64,000 nt of DNA from positions 705,717-769,716 of the forward strand of contig NZ_KQ948423.1 of assembly GCF_001514065.1 (NCBI RefSeq). The letters run 5' to 3'. Of the stretch, positions 19,099 to 27,198 are shown piece after piece (position 1 is the first letter of the stretch; every line of letters starts with the position of its first letter). Origin of the DNA: Streptomyces antibioticus. Lineage in GTDB: Bacteria; Actinomycetota; Actinomycetes; Streptomycetales; Streptomycetaceae. The notes under the pieces are model-generated. The model was not told the DNA's origin. It was given only the letters and a program-made list of their open reading frames with translations, and ran no database searches. The translations under genes were made by a program, and so were the position numbers.

Positions 19099-19455
19099 AT
19101 GCGTTCGATCCCCGTCAACACCTCCGACGCGACCGTGATGGTCGCCAAGTCCCCGCAGCCCAAGGTCAAGGACCGCCGTACCGGCGAGATCGCCACCGAC
19201 GCCGAGACCGGCGCGAAGATGATGACCGTCGACGTGATGTTCGCCGCCAACGACGAGGTGGAGATCCTCTCCATCACCGTCCCCGAGACCGGGATCTCCG
19301 GCGAGCTGGCCATGGGCACCCCGGTGGCGCTGACCGGTCTGATCGCCCGGCCGTGGGAGAACGAGTTCAACGGGCAGAAGCGGCACGGCATTGCCTTCCG
19401 CGCGGTCGCCGTCACCTCGCTCGCCGCCGCTGCCGCGAAGCCGAAGGCTGCCTGA
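19099..19455 (+). CDS. SCO3933-family regulatory protein
   Basis: Protein of 118 residues starting at ATG 19099 behind AAGGAG. It is a beta-rich small protein ('VMVAKSPQPKVKDRRTGEI', 'MTVDVMFAANDEVEILSITVPE', 'LAMGTPVALTGLIARPWE') ending with an Ala/Lys tail. I recognise it as the small protein that precedes traSA in streptomycete AICEs, known as the SCO3933 family. The strand pattern and GTPVALTGL segment resemble an OB fold, so nucleic-acid binding is possible; this is inference. The traSA start follows 2 nt after the stop, so they are coupled. Confidence 0.8.
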   Translation: MRSIPVNTSDATVMVAKSPQPKVKDRRTGEIATDAETGAKMMTVDVMFAANDEVEILSITVPETGISGELAMGTPVALTGLIARPWENEFNGQKRHGIAFRAVAVTSLAAAAAKPKAA

Positions 19456-19457
19456 CC

Positions 19458-20813
19458 GTGAACGCCTTTATGGTCGCTCTGGTGCTGGTCGTCGTCACTG
19501 CGGGTCTCCTGCGGTGGCGGCGCCCCGCCTGGTACTGGATGACCTTCGGCGTCGTCCTCGCCACGGTGCGCGTCCTGGTCCGGTACGGCTCGGTCATGGA
19601 CGCCTGCGGGCTGACGGTCCCGCCCTCGCGCTGGCGCCTGGCTCTGGCCCGGATCGCCAACCGTCCCGTGCCGGAGTCCCGGGCGCCGGGCATACGGCGG
19701 CTGCGTCCAACTCGTACCGGCCTGGTCCTGCGGCTCAAGCTGCGCCCCGGACAGGACGCCTTCGACATCGCCGCCGCCTCCGACCGGTTACGGCACTCCT
19801 TCTCGATGTACGGCGTGACCTCGCGCGAACTCCGCTCCGGCGTCGTCGAGTTGCGGATGACCGGCTACGACGTCCTCAAGCAAGTGCGCATGCCCGCCGA
19901 CCCCGACACCCGCCCGATGCGCGTCCCGGTCGCCCTGCGTGAAGACGGCACGATCCACTACCGCGACTACCGGGCGATCCCTCACGCCCTCACCCTCGGC
20001 GCCACCGAGTCCGGCAAGTCCGTCTACCAACGCAACCTGGTCGCCGGGCTGGCGCCCATGGACGTCGCCCTCGTCGGCATCGACTGCAAGCAGGGCGTCG
20101 AACTCTTCCCGCTGGCCCGCCGGTTCTCCGCCCTCGCCGACAACCCCGACACCGCCGCCGACCTCCTCGACGCCCTCGTCGCGCACATGGAGGACGTCTA
20201 CCAGCTCATCCGCGCTGAACAGCGCATCACCTCCGACGTCCCGGATGCCGACATCGCCGCCGACATCTGGGCCCTGCCCGCCGACCTGCGCCCGACCCCG
20301 ATCGTCATCCTGGTCGACGAGGTCGCCGAACTCGCCTTGTACGCCAACAAGGAAGAGGAGAAGCGCCGGGACCGGATCATCACCGCCCTCGCCCGGCTCG
20401 CCCAGCTCGGCCGTGCCGCCGGGATCTACCTGGAGATCTGCGGGCAGCGCTTCGGCTCCGAACTCGGCAAGGGCATCACGATGCTCCGCGCCCAGCTCAC
20501 CGGCCGTACCGCGCACCGCGTCAACGACGAATCCAGCGCCAACATGGCCTTCGGCGACATCTCCCCGGACGCCGTCCTCGCCGCCATCCAGATCCCTGCC
20601 GACATGCGCGGGCTCGCCATCGCGGGCGACTCCACCGGAGGCTGGCACCGCATCCGCGCCCCGCACACCACGCTGCGCAAGGCCGTCAACGTCTGCAACC
20701 GGTACGCCGACCTGACCCCGGACGTGCCCGCCCTGGCGCCCTTCCGGCCCGCGCTCGGCATCCCGCGGTCGATGACCGCCCCGGCCGTCGAGTCCGCCCC
20801 GGCCGCCGCCTGA
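19458..20813 (+). CDS. traSA: TraSA-like FtsK/SpoIIIE DNA translocase
   Basis: Protein of 451 residues starting with GTG 19458. The N-terminus has two hydrophobic stretches (about residues 2-18 and 25-41). The ATPase core carries Walker A 'GATESGKS' at 181-188 and Walker B 'IVILVDEVAEL' near 281-291, followed by 'IYLEICGQRFGSELG'. This is the single-protein machine that moves double-stranded DNA between mycelia in Streptomyces conjugation. Codon 111 (19788-19790) is TTA, a leucine codon read only by the bldA tRNA, which is rare in streptomycete housekeeping genes. The C-terminus is Pro/Ala-rich and presumably includes the DNA-recognition region. First large gene of the transfer operon. Confidence 0.92.
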   Translation: MNAFMVALVLVVVTAGLLRWRRPAWYWMTFGVVLATVRVLVRYGSVMDACGLTVPPSRWRLALARIANRPVPESRAPGIRRLRPTRTGLVLRLKLRPGQDAFDIAAASDRLRHSFSMYGVTSRELRSGVVELRMTGYDVLKQVRMPADPDTRPMRVPVALREDGTIHYRDYRAIPHALTLGATESGKSVYQRNLVAGLAPMDVALVGIDCKQGVELFPLARRFSALADNPDTAADLLDALVAHMEDVYQLIRAEQRITSDVPDADIAADIWALPADLRPTPIVILVDEVAELALYANKEEEKRRDRIITALARLAQLGRAAGIYLEICGQRFGSELGKGITMLRAQLTGRTAHRVNDESSANMAFGDISPDAVLAAIQIPADMRGLAIAGDSTGGWHRIRAPHTTLRKAVNVCNRYADLTPDVPALAPFRPALGIPRSMTAPAVESAPAAA

Positions 20814-20897
20814 TCCCTCCCGCTCCACGGTCGGCGCGACCGCACCCGCGCCAAGTCCCTACCCGACCCATGCCTGAACCGAGGGAGTCAACCCGCC

Positions 20898-21104
20898 ATG
20901 TGCCCGCCCTGTGAGGACTTCACCCGCACCGTCGGGATGCTGGCCGACCTGGCCCTGTACGCCCACACCGACGACGCCGACGAGGGGTTCATCGGCATCG
21001 TCGGGCCGTGCCTGGCCGCGTCCCTGCCGGAGCCGCCGCCCGGCCTCTTCCCCCCCGGCTACGACCCCAACGACGGCCCGGCCTACCCCGGCGGGGACTC
21101 CTGA
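20898..21104 (+). CDS. Small hypothetical protein of the transfer operon
   Basis: Protein of 68 residues, acidic and Pro-rich (starts MCPPCEDFTRTVGMLADLALYAH, ends GYDPNDGPAYPGGDS). ATG 20898 follows GAGGGAG at good spacing. Its stop overlaps the start of the next gene (TGATG at 21102-21106), which supports it as a real operon member. No domain recognised; the N-terminal CPPC could bind metal or form a disulfide. Confidence 0.65.
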   Translation: MCPPCEDFTRTVGMLADLALYAHTDDADEGFIGIVGPCLAASLPEPPPGLFPPGYDPNDGPAYPGGDS

Positions 21105-21784
21105 TGGCCCGCCCCGCCCTCCGCGTGGACGCCGTCCTCGTCCAGGCCATCATCGCCGGGGCCCTCTCCTTCGCCCACCTGCACGACCTTGCCGCCGCAG
21201 CGGGACAGGACGGCTGGAAAGCCTGGGCCTACCCGGTCTCCGTCGACCTGCTGCTGGTCGCGGCCTGGCGCCGCCTGCGCAACGACGGCCCGTCCCGGCT
21301 GGCCTGGTGCTGGTTCGTCATCGCCCTGGTCGCCTCACTCGGCGCCAACATCGCCACCGCCGGATTCCTCGACCTGGCCAACCCGCCCGCCCTGCTCCGC
21401 CTCGGCGTCGCCGGATGGCCCGCTCTCGCCTTCCTCGGCGGCACGCTCCTTGCCCACGCCTCGACCTCGGCCAGCGACCGGGTGCCGGTTCCGCCGACAC
21501 CCGCAACCGCACCCGAAGTCGAGCCCGATCCCACCCCCGACCCGACCCCGGAATCGGTCCCGGAAGCAGCCTCGGTCACCGCACCCGAACCGACCCCGGC
21601 CCTACCCGCCGCCGAACCGGCTCCGTCCATGCCGCCCGTCCCGGCCGCCCTGGTCGACCACGCGCGCAAGGTCGCCGACGACCACCGGTCCCGGACCGGC
21701 TCCCCGATCGACAACGACACCCTGCGCGCCCGCCTCGGCGTCCCGCCCCAGCTCGCCGCCGCCATCGCCTCCCAACTCGCCTGA
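21104..21784 (+). CDS. Spread protein SpdB-like, DUF2637 membrane protein
   Basis: Protein of 226 residues. Four predicted membrane helices lie in the first ~125 residues (VLVQAIIAGALSFAHL; AYPVSVDLLLVAAW; AWCWFVIALVASLGANIATA; GWPALAFLGGTLLAHA), matching the DUF2637 family of plasmid spread proteins. An acidic Pro/Thr-rich linker and a small C-terminal helical domain ('HARKVADDHRSRTGSPIDNDTLRARLGVP') resembling a helix-turn-helix follow. Spd proteins help transferred DNA move through septal cross-walls of the recipient mycelium. Start ATG 21104 overlaps the previous stop. Confidence 0.85.
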   Translation: MARPALRVDAVLVQAIIAGALSFAHLHDLAAAAGQDGWKAWAYPVSVDLLLVAAWRRLRNDGPSRLAWCWFVIALVASLGANIATAGFLDLANPPALLRLGVAGWPALAFLGGTLLAHASTSASDRVPVPPTPATAPEVEPDPTPDPTPESVPEAASVTAPEPTPALPAAEPAPSMPPVPAALVDHARKVADDHRSRTGSPIDNDTLRARLGVPPQLAAAIASQLA

Positions 21785-21805
21785 CCAGAAGGGAGAACCA
21801 CCGCC

Positions 21806-21997
21806 ATGCCCGCCAACGAGCACTTCCACTCGCTGATGCAGATCGGCCCCGTGCAGATCGGCACCCACCGAGACCGCAACGGCAGGACCGCCCACGCCGC
21901 CGTGTGCACCGCCGACCGCTGCGGCTGGTCCGCCGACTACACGAGCCGGAGCGCCGCCCAGCTCGCCGCCCGCACCCACCGTTGCCGCGTCCGCTAG
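21806..21997 (+). CDS. Mobile element transfer protein (SpdA-type small protein)
   Basis: Protein of 63 residues, ATG 21806 with AAGGGAG. The sequence 'GPVQIGTHRDRNGRTAHAAVC...CGWSADYTSRSAAQLAARTHRC' is the hallmark of the tiny transfer protein found between spdB and spdD genes in pSAM2-like elements. Cys residues at about 34, 39 and 61 plus His near 59 could form a zinc site. Biochemical role unknown. Confidence 0.8.
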   Translation: MPANEHFHSLMQIGPVQIGTHRDRNGRTAHAAVCTADRCGWSADYTSRSAAQLAARTHRCRVR

Positions 21998-22009
21998 GAG
22001 GCCACCGCC

Positions 22010-22165
22010 ATGGACGTCCCCCTCTGGTTCGCCCTGCTCGTCGTCGGCTACCTCGGCGTCAAGCTCATCCGCCCGCCCTGGTGGCTCATCGCCGTCCTCC
22101 TGCTCGGCGGCTACCTCCTCGCCGACAGCCTGCTCGCCCCCGCCATCAACGCCGCCGTCAAGTAG
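22010..22165 (+). CDS. Small two-helix membrane protein (Spd-type)
   Basis: Protein of 51 residues, ATG 22010 behind GGAGG with good spacing, 12 bp after the preceding stop. It is almost wholly hydrophobic: 'LWFALLVVGYLGVKLI', then a short loop RPPWW, then 'LIAVLLLGGYLLADSLL'. The start, ribosome binding site and operon position fit the small spread proteins of AICEs, which are often only 50-60 residues. Confidence 0.72.
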   Translation: MDVPLWFALLVVGYLGVKLIRPPWWLIAVLLLGGYLLADSLLAPAINAAVK

Positions 22166-22188
22166 CCCACAACTGAAGGGAGTTCACC

Positions 22189-22503
22189 ATGTTCCGCCCG
22201 AAGATCCCGACCATGCCGACGCCGACCGGCGTCACCACACCGCCGACCGTCATCGAGCCGACCGCCGTGGTCCCGCACACCCCGACCACGCCGATGTCCC
22301 CGGCCCCGGTCCCCGCCCGTCCCACGGTCCAGCTCACCCCCGGCACCGTGCTCGCCCTCGTCGGCGGCGGTACCGCCGTGGTCCTGGTCGTCGGCGCTGT
22401 CCTGGTCTCCATGCTGCTGGCGGTCGCCGTCACCGGCATGTCCGTGGCCGTGGTCGCGGTCGTCCTGCGCTCCTTGCTCGCCTCCGAGGCGAAGCGACGC
22501 TGA
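22189..22503 (+). CDS. Spread protein SpdD-like
   Basis: Protein of 104 residues starting at ATG 22189 after AAGGGAG. A Pro/Thr-rich N-terminal half (residues 1-50) is followed by one or two tightly packed hydrophobic segments 'VLALVGGGTAVVLVVGAVLVSMLLAVAVTGMSVAVVAVVL' and a basic end (EAKRR). That composition is characteristic of SpdD of Streptomyces plasmids, an intramycelial spread protein. It lies within the block traSA-spd-rep, all on one strand. Confidence 0.78.
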   Translation: MFRPKIPTMPTPTGVTTPPTVIEPTAVVPHTPTTPMSPAPVPARPTVQLTPGTVLALVGGGTAVVLVVGAVLVSMLLAVAVTGMSVAVVAVVLRSLLASEAKRR

Positions 22504-22592
22504 CCGGCCCCCGGAACGGCCTCAACCGCCAAGTCTCGTCCGCTCCGGGCGCCGTCCCTGTCCGATCCACTGAACCGGAAGGAACCTCCATC

Positions 22593-22787
22593 ATGACCGG
22601 CCTCACCTCGGCCCCGCAGTCCCTCACACGGGTCTGCCCGGACTGCGACGGCTTCGCCTCCGCCGCCGTCACCCTCGGCGGCCGTGACCGGCGCGGGCAC
22701 CTGCGCACCATCACCGCGCACTGCCCGGCTTGCAACGGCCTCGGCGTCACCCGCACCCGCCGCACGCGGGAGGGCGCCCGTGCCTGA
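22593..22787 (+). CDS. Small zinc-finger protein upstream of rep
   Basis: Protein of 64 residues, ATG 22593 behind GGAAGGAA. It contains two CxxC knuckles, 'CPDCDG' (about 15-20) and 'CPACNGLG' (about 44-51), spaced like a DnaJ-type zinc-binding hairpin, and a basic C-terminus (RTRRTREGARA). It overlaps the rep start by 8 nt (GTGCCTGA), so the two are translationally coupled. Probably an accessory to replication; no direct evidence. Confidence 0.75.
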   Translation: MTGLTSAPQSLTRVCPDCDGFASAAVTLGGRDRRGHLRTITAHCPACNGLGVTRTRRTREGARA

Positions 22788-24153
22788 CACGCTGCTCGAC
22801 CCGGCCACCCTCGGCGACCTGCTGAGGGTGGCTTCGGCCTCCGCCTACGACCGCTGGGAAGAGCAGATTCGCCGCACCGGCGGCTGCTCCGACCCGATCC
22901 ACCTGACCGGCTGGACTCTCCACAAGGACAAGGTCACCGGCGAGACCCTGCACCACTACTCCACCGAGAACGAACCCGGCGGACGCCTCCGCCTCGCCTG
23001 CGGCAACCGCCGCGCCTCCCGCTGCCCGTCCTGCGCCTGGACCTACGCGGGCGACACGTACCACCTCATCCGCGCGGGGCTGGCCGGAGACGACAACCGC
23101 GACATCCCCTCCACCGTCCGCGACCACCCCCGCGTCTTCGCCACCCTCACCGCCCCGTCCTTCGGCCCGGTCCACAACCGCCCCGACAAAGGCACCTGCC
23201 GCTGCGGCACCCGCCACCCGGCCGACGACCCCGCCCTCGGCACGGCCCTCGACCCGACGACGTACGACTACGCGGGCGCCGTTCTCTTCAACAACCACGC
23301 GGGCGACCTCTGGCAGCGCTTCACCACGCGCCTGCGCCGCGAGATCGCCGCCCGCGCCGGACTCACCCGCAGCGAACTCCCCGACCACGCCCGCGTCTCC
23401 TACGGCAAGGTCGCCGAGTTCCAGAAGCGCGGTGCCCTGCACTTCCACGCCGTGATCCGCATCGACGGCCCGGACGGCCCCGACACACCCCCACCCGCCT
23501 GGGCCACCACCGACCTCCTCACCGACGCCATCCAGGCCGCGGCCGCGCACTCCTACACCTCGGTCTCGGTCCCGGCCGCTGACGACCACCCCGCCCGCAC
23601 CTTCCGCTGGGGCACCCAACTCGACGTCCGCCCCGTCAAGGCCTTCGGAGACGGCTCCGACATCACCGAACAGGCCGTCGCCTCCTACGTCGCCAAGTAC
23701 GCCACCAAAGCCGCCGAGAACACCGGCACTCTCGACCGCCGCATCGGCGAACTCTCCGAACTCGACCCCCATCAGGTCCCCGACCACACCCGCCGCCTGA
23801 TCGAAGCCTGCAAGACCCTCGACCCGCTCTACCCGGACCGCCGCCTCTGGGCCTGGGCTCACATGCTCGGCTTCCGAGGCCACTTCAGCTCCAAGTCCCG
23901 GCGCTACTCGACGACCCTCGGCGCCCTCCGCCAAGCCCGCGCCGACTACCGCGCCGCGCAGGAACGCGAGTCCCTCGGCCTCGACGACCGCGAGCCGGAC
24001 ACCGTCCTTGTCCTCACCGACTGGCAGTACGCCGGACACGGCCACACCCCCGGCGAATCCGTCCTCGCCGCCACCATCGCCCGCAGCCTCCAACTCGGCC
24101 GCGAGACAGCCCGCGAAGAACTCCGCGCCCTGGCCGACGAAAGGGGGTGGTGA
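22780..24153 (+). CDS. repSA: RepSA-like rolling-circle replication initiator
   Basis: Protein of 457 residues, close to RepSA of pSAM2. GTG 22780 overlaps the zinc-finger gene. Features: Cys-rich region (CGNRRASRCPSC near residues 68-85; CRCG near 140), a His-hydrophobic-His metal motif 'LHFHAVIRID' with H221 and H223, and 'ASYVAKYATKAAE' near residue 305 carrying the candidate nicking tyrosines. It would nick the double-strand origin and start rolling-circle replication of the excised circle, required for conjugative transfer of this element class. The excisionase gene begins 1 nt after its stop. Confidence 0.9.
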   Translation: MPDTLLDPATLGDLLRVASASAYDRWEEQIRRTGGCSDPIHLTGWTLHKDKVTGETLHHYSTENEPGGRLRLACGNRRASRCPSCAWTYAGDTYHLIRAGLAGDDNRDIPSTVRDHPRVFATLTAPSFGPVHNRPDKGTCRCGTRHPADDPALGTALDPTTYDYAGAVLFNNHAGDLWQRFTTRLRREIAARAGLTRSELPDHARVSYGKVAEFQKRGALHFHAVIRIDGPDGPDTPPPAWATTDLLTDAIQAAAAHSYTSVSVPAADDHPARTFRWGTQLDVRPVKAFGDGSDITEQAVASYVAKYATKAAENTGTLDRRIGELSELDPHQVPDHTRRLIEACKTLDPLYPDRRLWAWAHMLGFRGHFSSKSRRYSTTLGALRQARADYRAAQERESLGLDDREPDTVLVLTDWQYAGHGHTPGESVLAATIARSLQLGRETAREELRALADERGW

Positions 24154-24154
24154 C

Positions 24155-24352
24155 ATGACGGCACTCCCGAACAGGTTCCTGACCCCGGAAGACCTAGTGG
24201 AGATGTTCGAGCTGCCCAGCGTCGAGACGGTCTACCAGTGGCGCCGTAAGCGCACCGGTCCCCGCGGCTTCCGTGTCGGCCGGCACCTCCGCTTCGACCC
24301 GGAGGACGTACGTGCCTGGGTGGACTCCCAGTTGAAGGGAGCTGCTGCCTGA
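24155..24352 (+). CDS. xis: Excisionase / MerR-like helix-turn-helix protein
   Basis: Protein of 65 residues: 'NRFLTPEDLVEMFELPSVETVYQWRRKRTGPRGFRVGRHLRFDPEDVRAWVDSQ' is the classic winged-helix excisionase fold of the HTH_17 family. It directs the integrase toward excision. It starts at ATG 24155 one base after the rep stop (TGA-C-ATG) and its stop overlaps the int start (ATGA), so rep, xis and int are one translational unit as in pSAM2. Confidence 0.9.
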   Translation: MTALPNRFLTPEDLVEMFELPSVETVYQWRRKRTGPRGFRVGRHLRFDPEDVRAWVDSQLKGAAA

Positions 24353-25614
24353 TGGCCGGACACGTCCAAGACCGCTGGTACAGGACCGAACCGGGCCCGG
24401 ACGGCAGGCCCCGCCGGGTCAAGACCGACCGCCACGGCATGGGCATGCGCTACCGCGCCCGCTACATCGGGCCGGACGGCACCGAGAAGTCCAAGAGCTT
24501 CCCGGACAAGCAGAAGCGCTTGGCCGACACCTGGCTCACCAACATCGAAGCCGACATGGCCCGAGGCCAGTACATCGACCCGAAGGCGGCCCGCGTCACC
24601 TTCCGTGAGTACGCCGAACGCTGGCTCGCCGCCCTCACCATCGACCTCACCAGCCGTGCTGCCGTGGAGGGGCGGTTGCGCCTTCACGCGTTGCCGTACC
24701 TCGGCTCCCGCCCCATCGGGTCGTTCCAGCCGGAGCACATCCGCGACTGGAACCGCCAGCTCGAAGACGCCGTGGCGTCGGCACAGTACCGGCGCCTCAT
24801 CTTCGACGCGGTCTCCTCGGTGCTCAACGCTGCCGTAGATGACCGCCTACTGGCCTCGAACCCCTGCCGGGCCCGATCGGTCAAGGCGCCTCGTCCCGCG
24901 CCGACACGCGTCCATCCGTGGTCCGCTGAGCGCGTGTTCGGCGTACGGGCCGGACTGCCCGACCGCTACCAAGCCATGGTGGACGTCGGCGCTGGGTGCG
25001 GTCTCCGACAGGGCGAGATCCTCGGACTCGCCGTCGACAACATCGGAGACCTCGGCTGGCTCTACGTCCGCCAACAGGTCAAGAAGGTGCGCGGGACGCT
25101 CGTCTTCGCCCCGCCCAAGCGAGGCAAGCTCCGTGACGTCCCCCTCGACCCCGAGGTCTCGGCGGCCCTGGCCGAGCACATGAAGCGGTTCCCTCCGGTC
25201 GAGGTGACGTTGCCGTGGCTCCGGCCGGACGGCCCGAAGGTGACACACCGTCTCGTGTTCACGAGCGGCATCGGCGCCGCCATCTGGAGCCAGGGCTTCA
25301 ACGATCAGGCGTGGAAGCCTGCGTTGGCGTCCGCCGGAGTCATCCCCGTCCCGGAGAAGGGCCAGCGCTACGCCCCGGCCCGCGAACACGGCATGCACGC
25401 CCTACGGCACTTCTACGCCTCGGTCCTCCTGGACGCCGGGGAGAACATCAAGGCGCTGAGCCTCTACCTCGGTCACAGCGATCCGGGGTTCACGCTCCGC
25501 GTCTACACGCACCTCATGCCGTCCAGCGAAACCCGGACCCGGAAAGCCATCTCCGCGATGTACCGGGCCGCCGGTCGCGCTCACGACGGCCCAGAGACGG
25601 CCCAGGCTGCCTGA
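24352..25614 (+). CDS. int: Tyrosine-type site-specific integrase
   Basis: Protein of 420 residues. The N-terminal arm-binding and SAM-like domain (about 50-180) is followed by the catalytic domain with the full set: Arg219 in 'CGLRQGEILGL', H349-x-x-R352 in 'HALRHFYAS', His375 in 'LGHSD' and the nucleophile Tyr385 in 'RVYTH'. All residues are present, so it should be active. It recombines attP with the chromosomal site, here the 68-bp sequence upstream of ettA. It sits next to the right repeat, 65 bp from its stop, the normal arrangement for AICEs. A GCCCCTCA hairpin follows the stop. Confidence 0.95.
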   Translation: MAGHVQDRWYRTEPGPDGRPRRVKTDRHGMGMRYRARYIGPDGTEKSKSFPDKQKRLADTWLTNIEADMARGQYIDPKAARVTFREYAERWLAALTIDLTSRAAVEGRLRLHALPYLGSRPIGSFQPEHIRDWNRQLEDAVASAQYRRLIFDAVSSVLNAAVDDRLLASNPCRARSVKAPRPAPTRVHPWSAERVFGVRAGLPDRYQAMVDVGAGCGLRQGEILGLAVDNIGDLGWLYVRQQVKKVRGTLVFAPPKRGKLRDVPLDPEVSAALAEHMKRFPPVEVTLPWLRPDGPKVTHRLVFTSGIGAAIWSQGFNDQAWKPALASAGVIPVPEKGQRYAPAREHGMHALRHFYASVLLDAGENIKALSLYLGHSDPGFTLRVYTHLMPSSETRTRKAISAMYRAAGRAHDGPETAQAA

Positions 25615-25618
25615 CACG

Positions 25619-25653
25619 GCCCCTCATCGGCGGGAAACCTGCTGGTGAGGGGC
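25619..25653 (+). terminator. Hairpin terminator after int
   Basis: GCCCCTCA (25619-25626) pairs with TGAGGGGC (25646-25653) around a 19-nt loop and is followed by TGTTTC. It lies just after the integrase stop, before the right attachment repeat. The weak U-run makes efficiency uncertain. Confidence 0.6.
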
Positions 25654-25679
25654 TGTTTCATGCCCTCATCCGGTAAGTA

Positions 25680-25747
25680 ACACCCCATCTTGCCCGAGGT
25701 CCACCCTCGGGTGGTAACCCGTTTGGTCGGGGGGCTGTGACCTGGGG
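25680..25747. repeat. Attachment-site direct repeat, right copy
   Basis: Perfect 68-bp copy of 13919-13986 in the same orientation, located 65 bp after the integrase gene. It marks the right junction of the AICE with the chromosome; the surface-protein gene ends 29 bp further on. Confidence 0.93.
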
Positions 25748-25776
25748 TTTCTCTCGGCTCTCGCCTCCGGCCCCGG

Positions 25777-27198
25777 TCAGTCCTGCGTCTTCCGCCGCTG
25801 CACCAGCACCAGCGCCGCCCCGCCGATCACCACCAGCGCCACCGCCACGCCCGTGATCACCGGCGTCACGCTGGACGTGCCGGTCTCGGCGAGGTTGGTG
25901 CCGGCCGAGGTGCCGCCCACCGTGAGCGGGCTCGGCTCGCTGAGGGTCTGGGTGGTGTCGCCGCCGGTCTCGTTGCCCTGGGTCTGGCAGTCGAGGACGC
26001 CGGTGAAGCGCTTGTCCAGCCCGGCGGGGCCGGTGATCGTGAAGTCGTACGCCTGGTCCTCCTGGAGCGGGATCGTCACCGTCCGTGACGCGCCCGCCGG
26101 AATGGTGTGCTCCAGGCCGAGCAGCTCGTAGGTGAACGGCTGGTCGCCCTCGTTGGCCGCGGTGATGTCGATGCCGCCCTCGGCGCAGTTCTTAGCCGCG
26201 GAGAGGGCCGGTATCGCACCCTTCTCGGCCCAGGCCGCGCTCGCCGTCGCGGACACCGTCGACTCGCTGGAGCCGGCCAGGATCTGCGTCTGGCTCCTGC
26301 TCTCGGAGGTGAAGGCACGACCCACCGGCACGGTCGTGGAGGCCTGCACGGCCACCTCGGCCGACCCGGCCGCCGCGCCCTCGGGAATCTCGAAGAAGAT
26401 CTGGCTGCCGTTCTTCGCGGACGTGAGGTCCATGCCGTTCTTGCCGACGATCCGTACCCCGCTGGTGACGGCGTCCGCCGGAGGCGTCACCGTCACACTG
26501 TCCGCGTCGGTGTGCACCGTCACCGGCCCGAGGAGCCCGCCGGAGCGGCCGGAGACCGCGGCCGGCGAGAGCGTCAGCGAGGCCGAGGGCTCCGCCAGCG
26601 CGCGGGCGCTGTCATGGAGGTAGTCGGCGAGCTTCTCGGCCTGCGGGTCGGCGGCGTCCACGTCCGCGCCGTCCGAGTAGCGCCAGATGGCCACCTGCGT
26701 GCCGGCCGCCGCGTCCTGCTCGGTGAGGCCGCCGCCGATGCCCGCCTTCGCGGCGAGCGCCGCGAGGTCGTTCACCTGCGGATAGGAGTTCTGCAGGATC
26801 CAACGGATCTTGCCGGCGTCCCGGTTGGTGCCCAGCGAGGTGCCGCTCCAGGGCGTCTCGTGGTACTTGGCGTCCCGCTGGGTCGGGTTGTAGAGGTCGA
26901 CGCAGTAGGTCTGGAGCGTGCCGCCGCCTTCGACGGACATCTCGAACAGGCCCGCCGAGACCTCCATGTCCCCGGAGTCGTCGTGTATGACCGCCGTGCC
27001 GTACGTCTTCAGGCCGCCTATGGTCGCGGTCGCCCCGCCCTGGATCTGCCCCGTACCGTCGCCGGCGGCGGCCGTGCCGGCACCGGCCAGCACACCGGCC
27101 GCGACGAGCCCGGACATCAGCGTCCCGGCGATGAGCCGGGCCACCCCTCGTCCGCGAGCCGACCGCCGCGTGCTGGGCGCAGAGAGCGAAGAAAGCAC
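25777..27198 (-). CDS. Thioester-domain (TQXA) surface protein with LAETG sorting signal
   Basis: Protein of 473 residues, GTG 27198 behind AAGGGGAA. Signal peptide with basic start and hydrophobic core ends near AGTAAAG (about residue 46). The N-terminal domain (about 50-205) holds 'LQTYCVDLYNPT' and 'AAGTQVAIWRYSDG', the Cys and TQ-x-A parts of a thioester-forming adhesion domain. Ig-like middle domains follow. The C-terminus is LAETG, then a membrane helix (TPVITGVAVALVVIGGAALVLV) and RRK, a sortase signal of the LAXTG type used by class E sortases. It would be covalently attached to peptidoglycan and could bond covalently to an external partner. In the uninterrupted chromosome it precedes ettA. 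Confidence 0.85.
   Translation of the reverse strand: MLSSLSAPSTRRSARGRGVARLIAGTLMSGLVAAGVLAGAGTAAAGDGTGQIQGGATATIGGLKTYGTAVIHDDSGDMEVSAGLFEMSVEGGGTLQTYCVDLYNPTQRDAKYHETPWSGTSLGTNRDAGKIRWILQNSYPQVNDLAALAAKAGIGGGLTEQDAAAGTQVAIWRYSDGADVDAADPQAEKLADYLHDSARALAEPSASLTLSPAAVSGRSGGLLGPVTVHTDADSVTVTPPADAVTSGVRIVGKNGMDLTSAKNGSQIFFEIPEGAAAGSAEVAVQASTTVPVGRAFTSESRSQTQILAGSSESTVSATASAAWAEKGAIPALSAAKNCAEGGIDITAANEGDQPFTYELLGLEHTIPAGASRTVTIPLQEDQAYDFTITGPAGLDKRFTGVLDCQTQGNETGGDTTQTLSEPSPLTVGGTSAGTNLAETGTSSVTPVITGVAVALVVIGGAALVLVQRRKTQD

Larger units (their letters stand above)
13919..25747. mobile_element. pSAM2-like actinomycete integrative and conjugative element (AICE), 11.76 kb unit
   Basis: The perfect 68-bp direct repeats at each end are 11,761 bp apart. 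Between them lie an integrase gene next to the right repeat, excisionase, a RepSA-type rolling-circle initiator, Spd-type spread proteins, an FtsK-like TraSA translocase, and GntR and XRE regulators. This is the pSAM2/SLP1 module set. Only one strand (rightward) is used for the 19.1-25.6 kb conjugation-replication block. The left part carries accessory genes of lower GC. Insertion separated ettA from the surface-protein gene now at 25777-27198; without the element they would be about 138 bp apart. The element appears complete: no frameshift or truncation was seen in any module gene. Confidence 0.93.
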
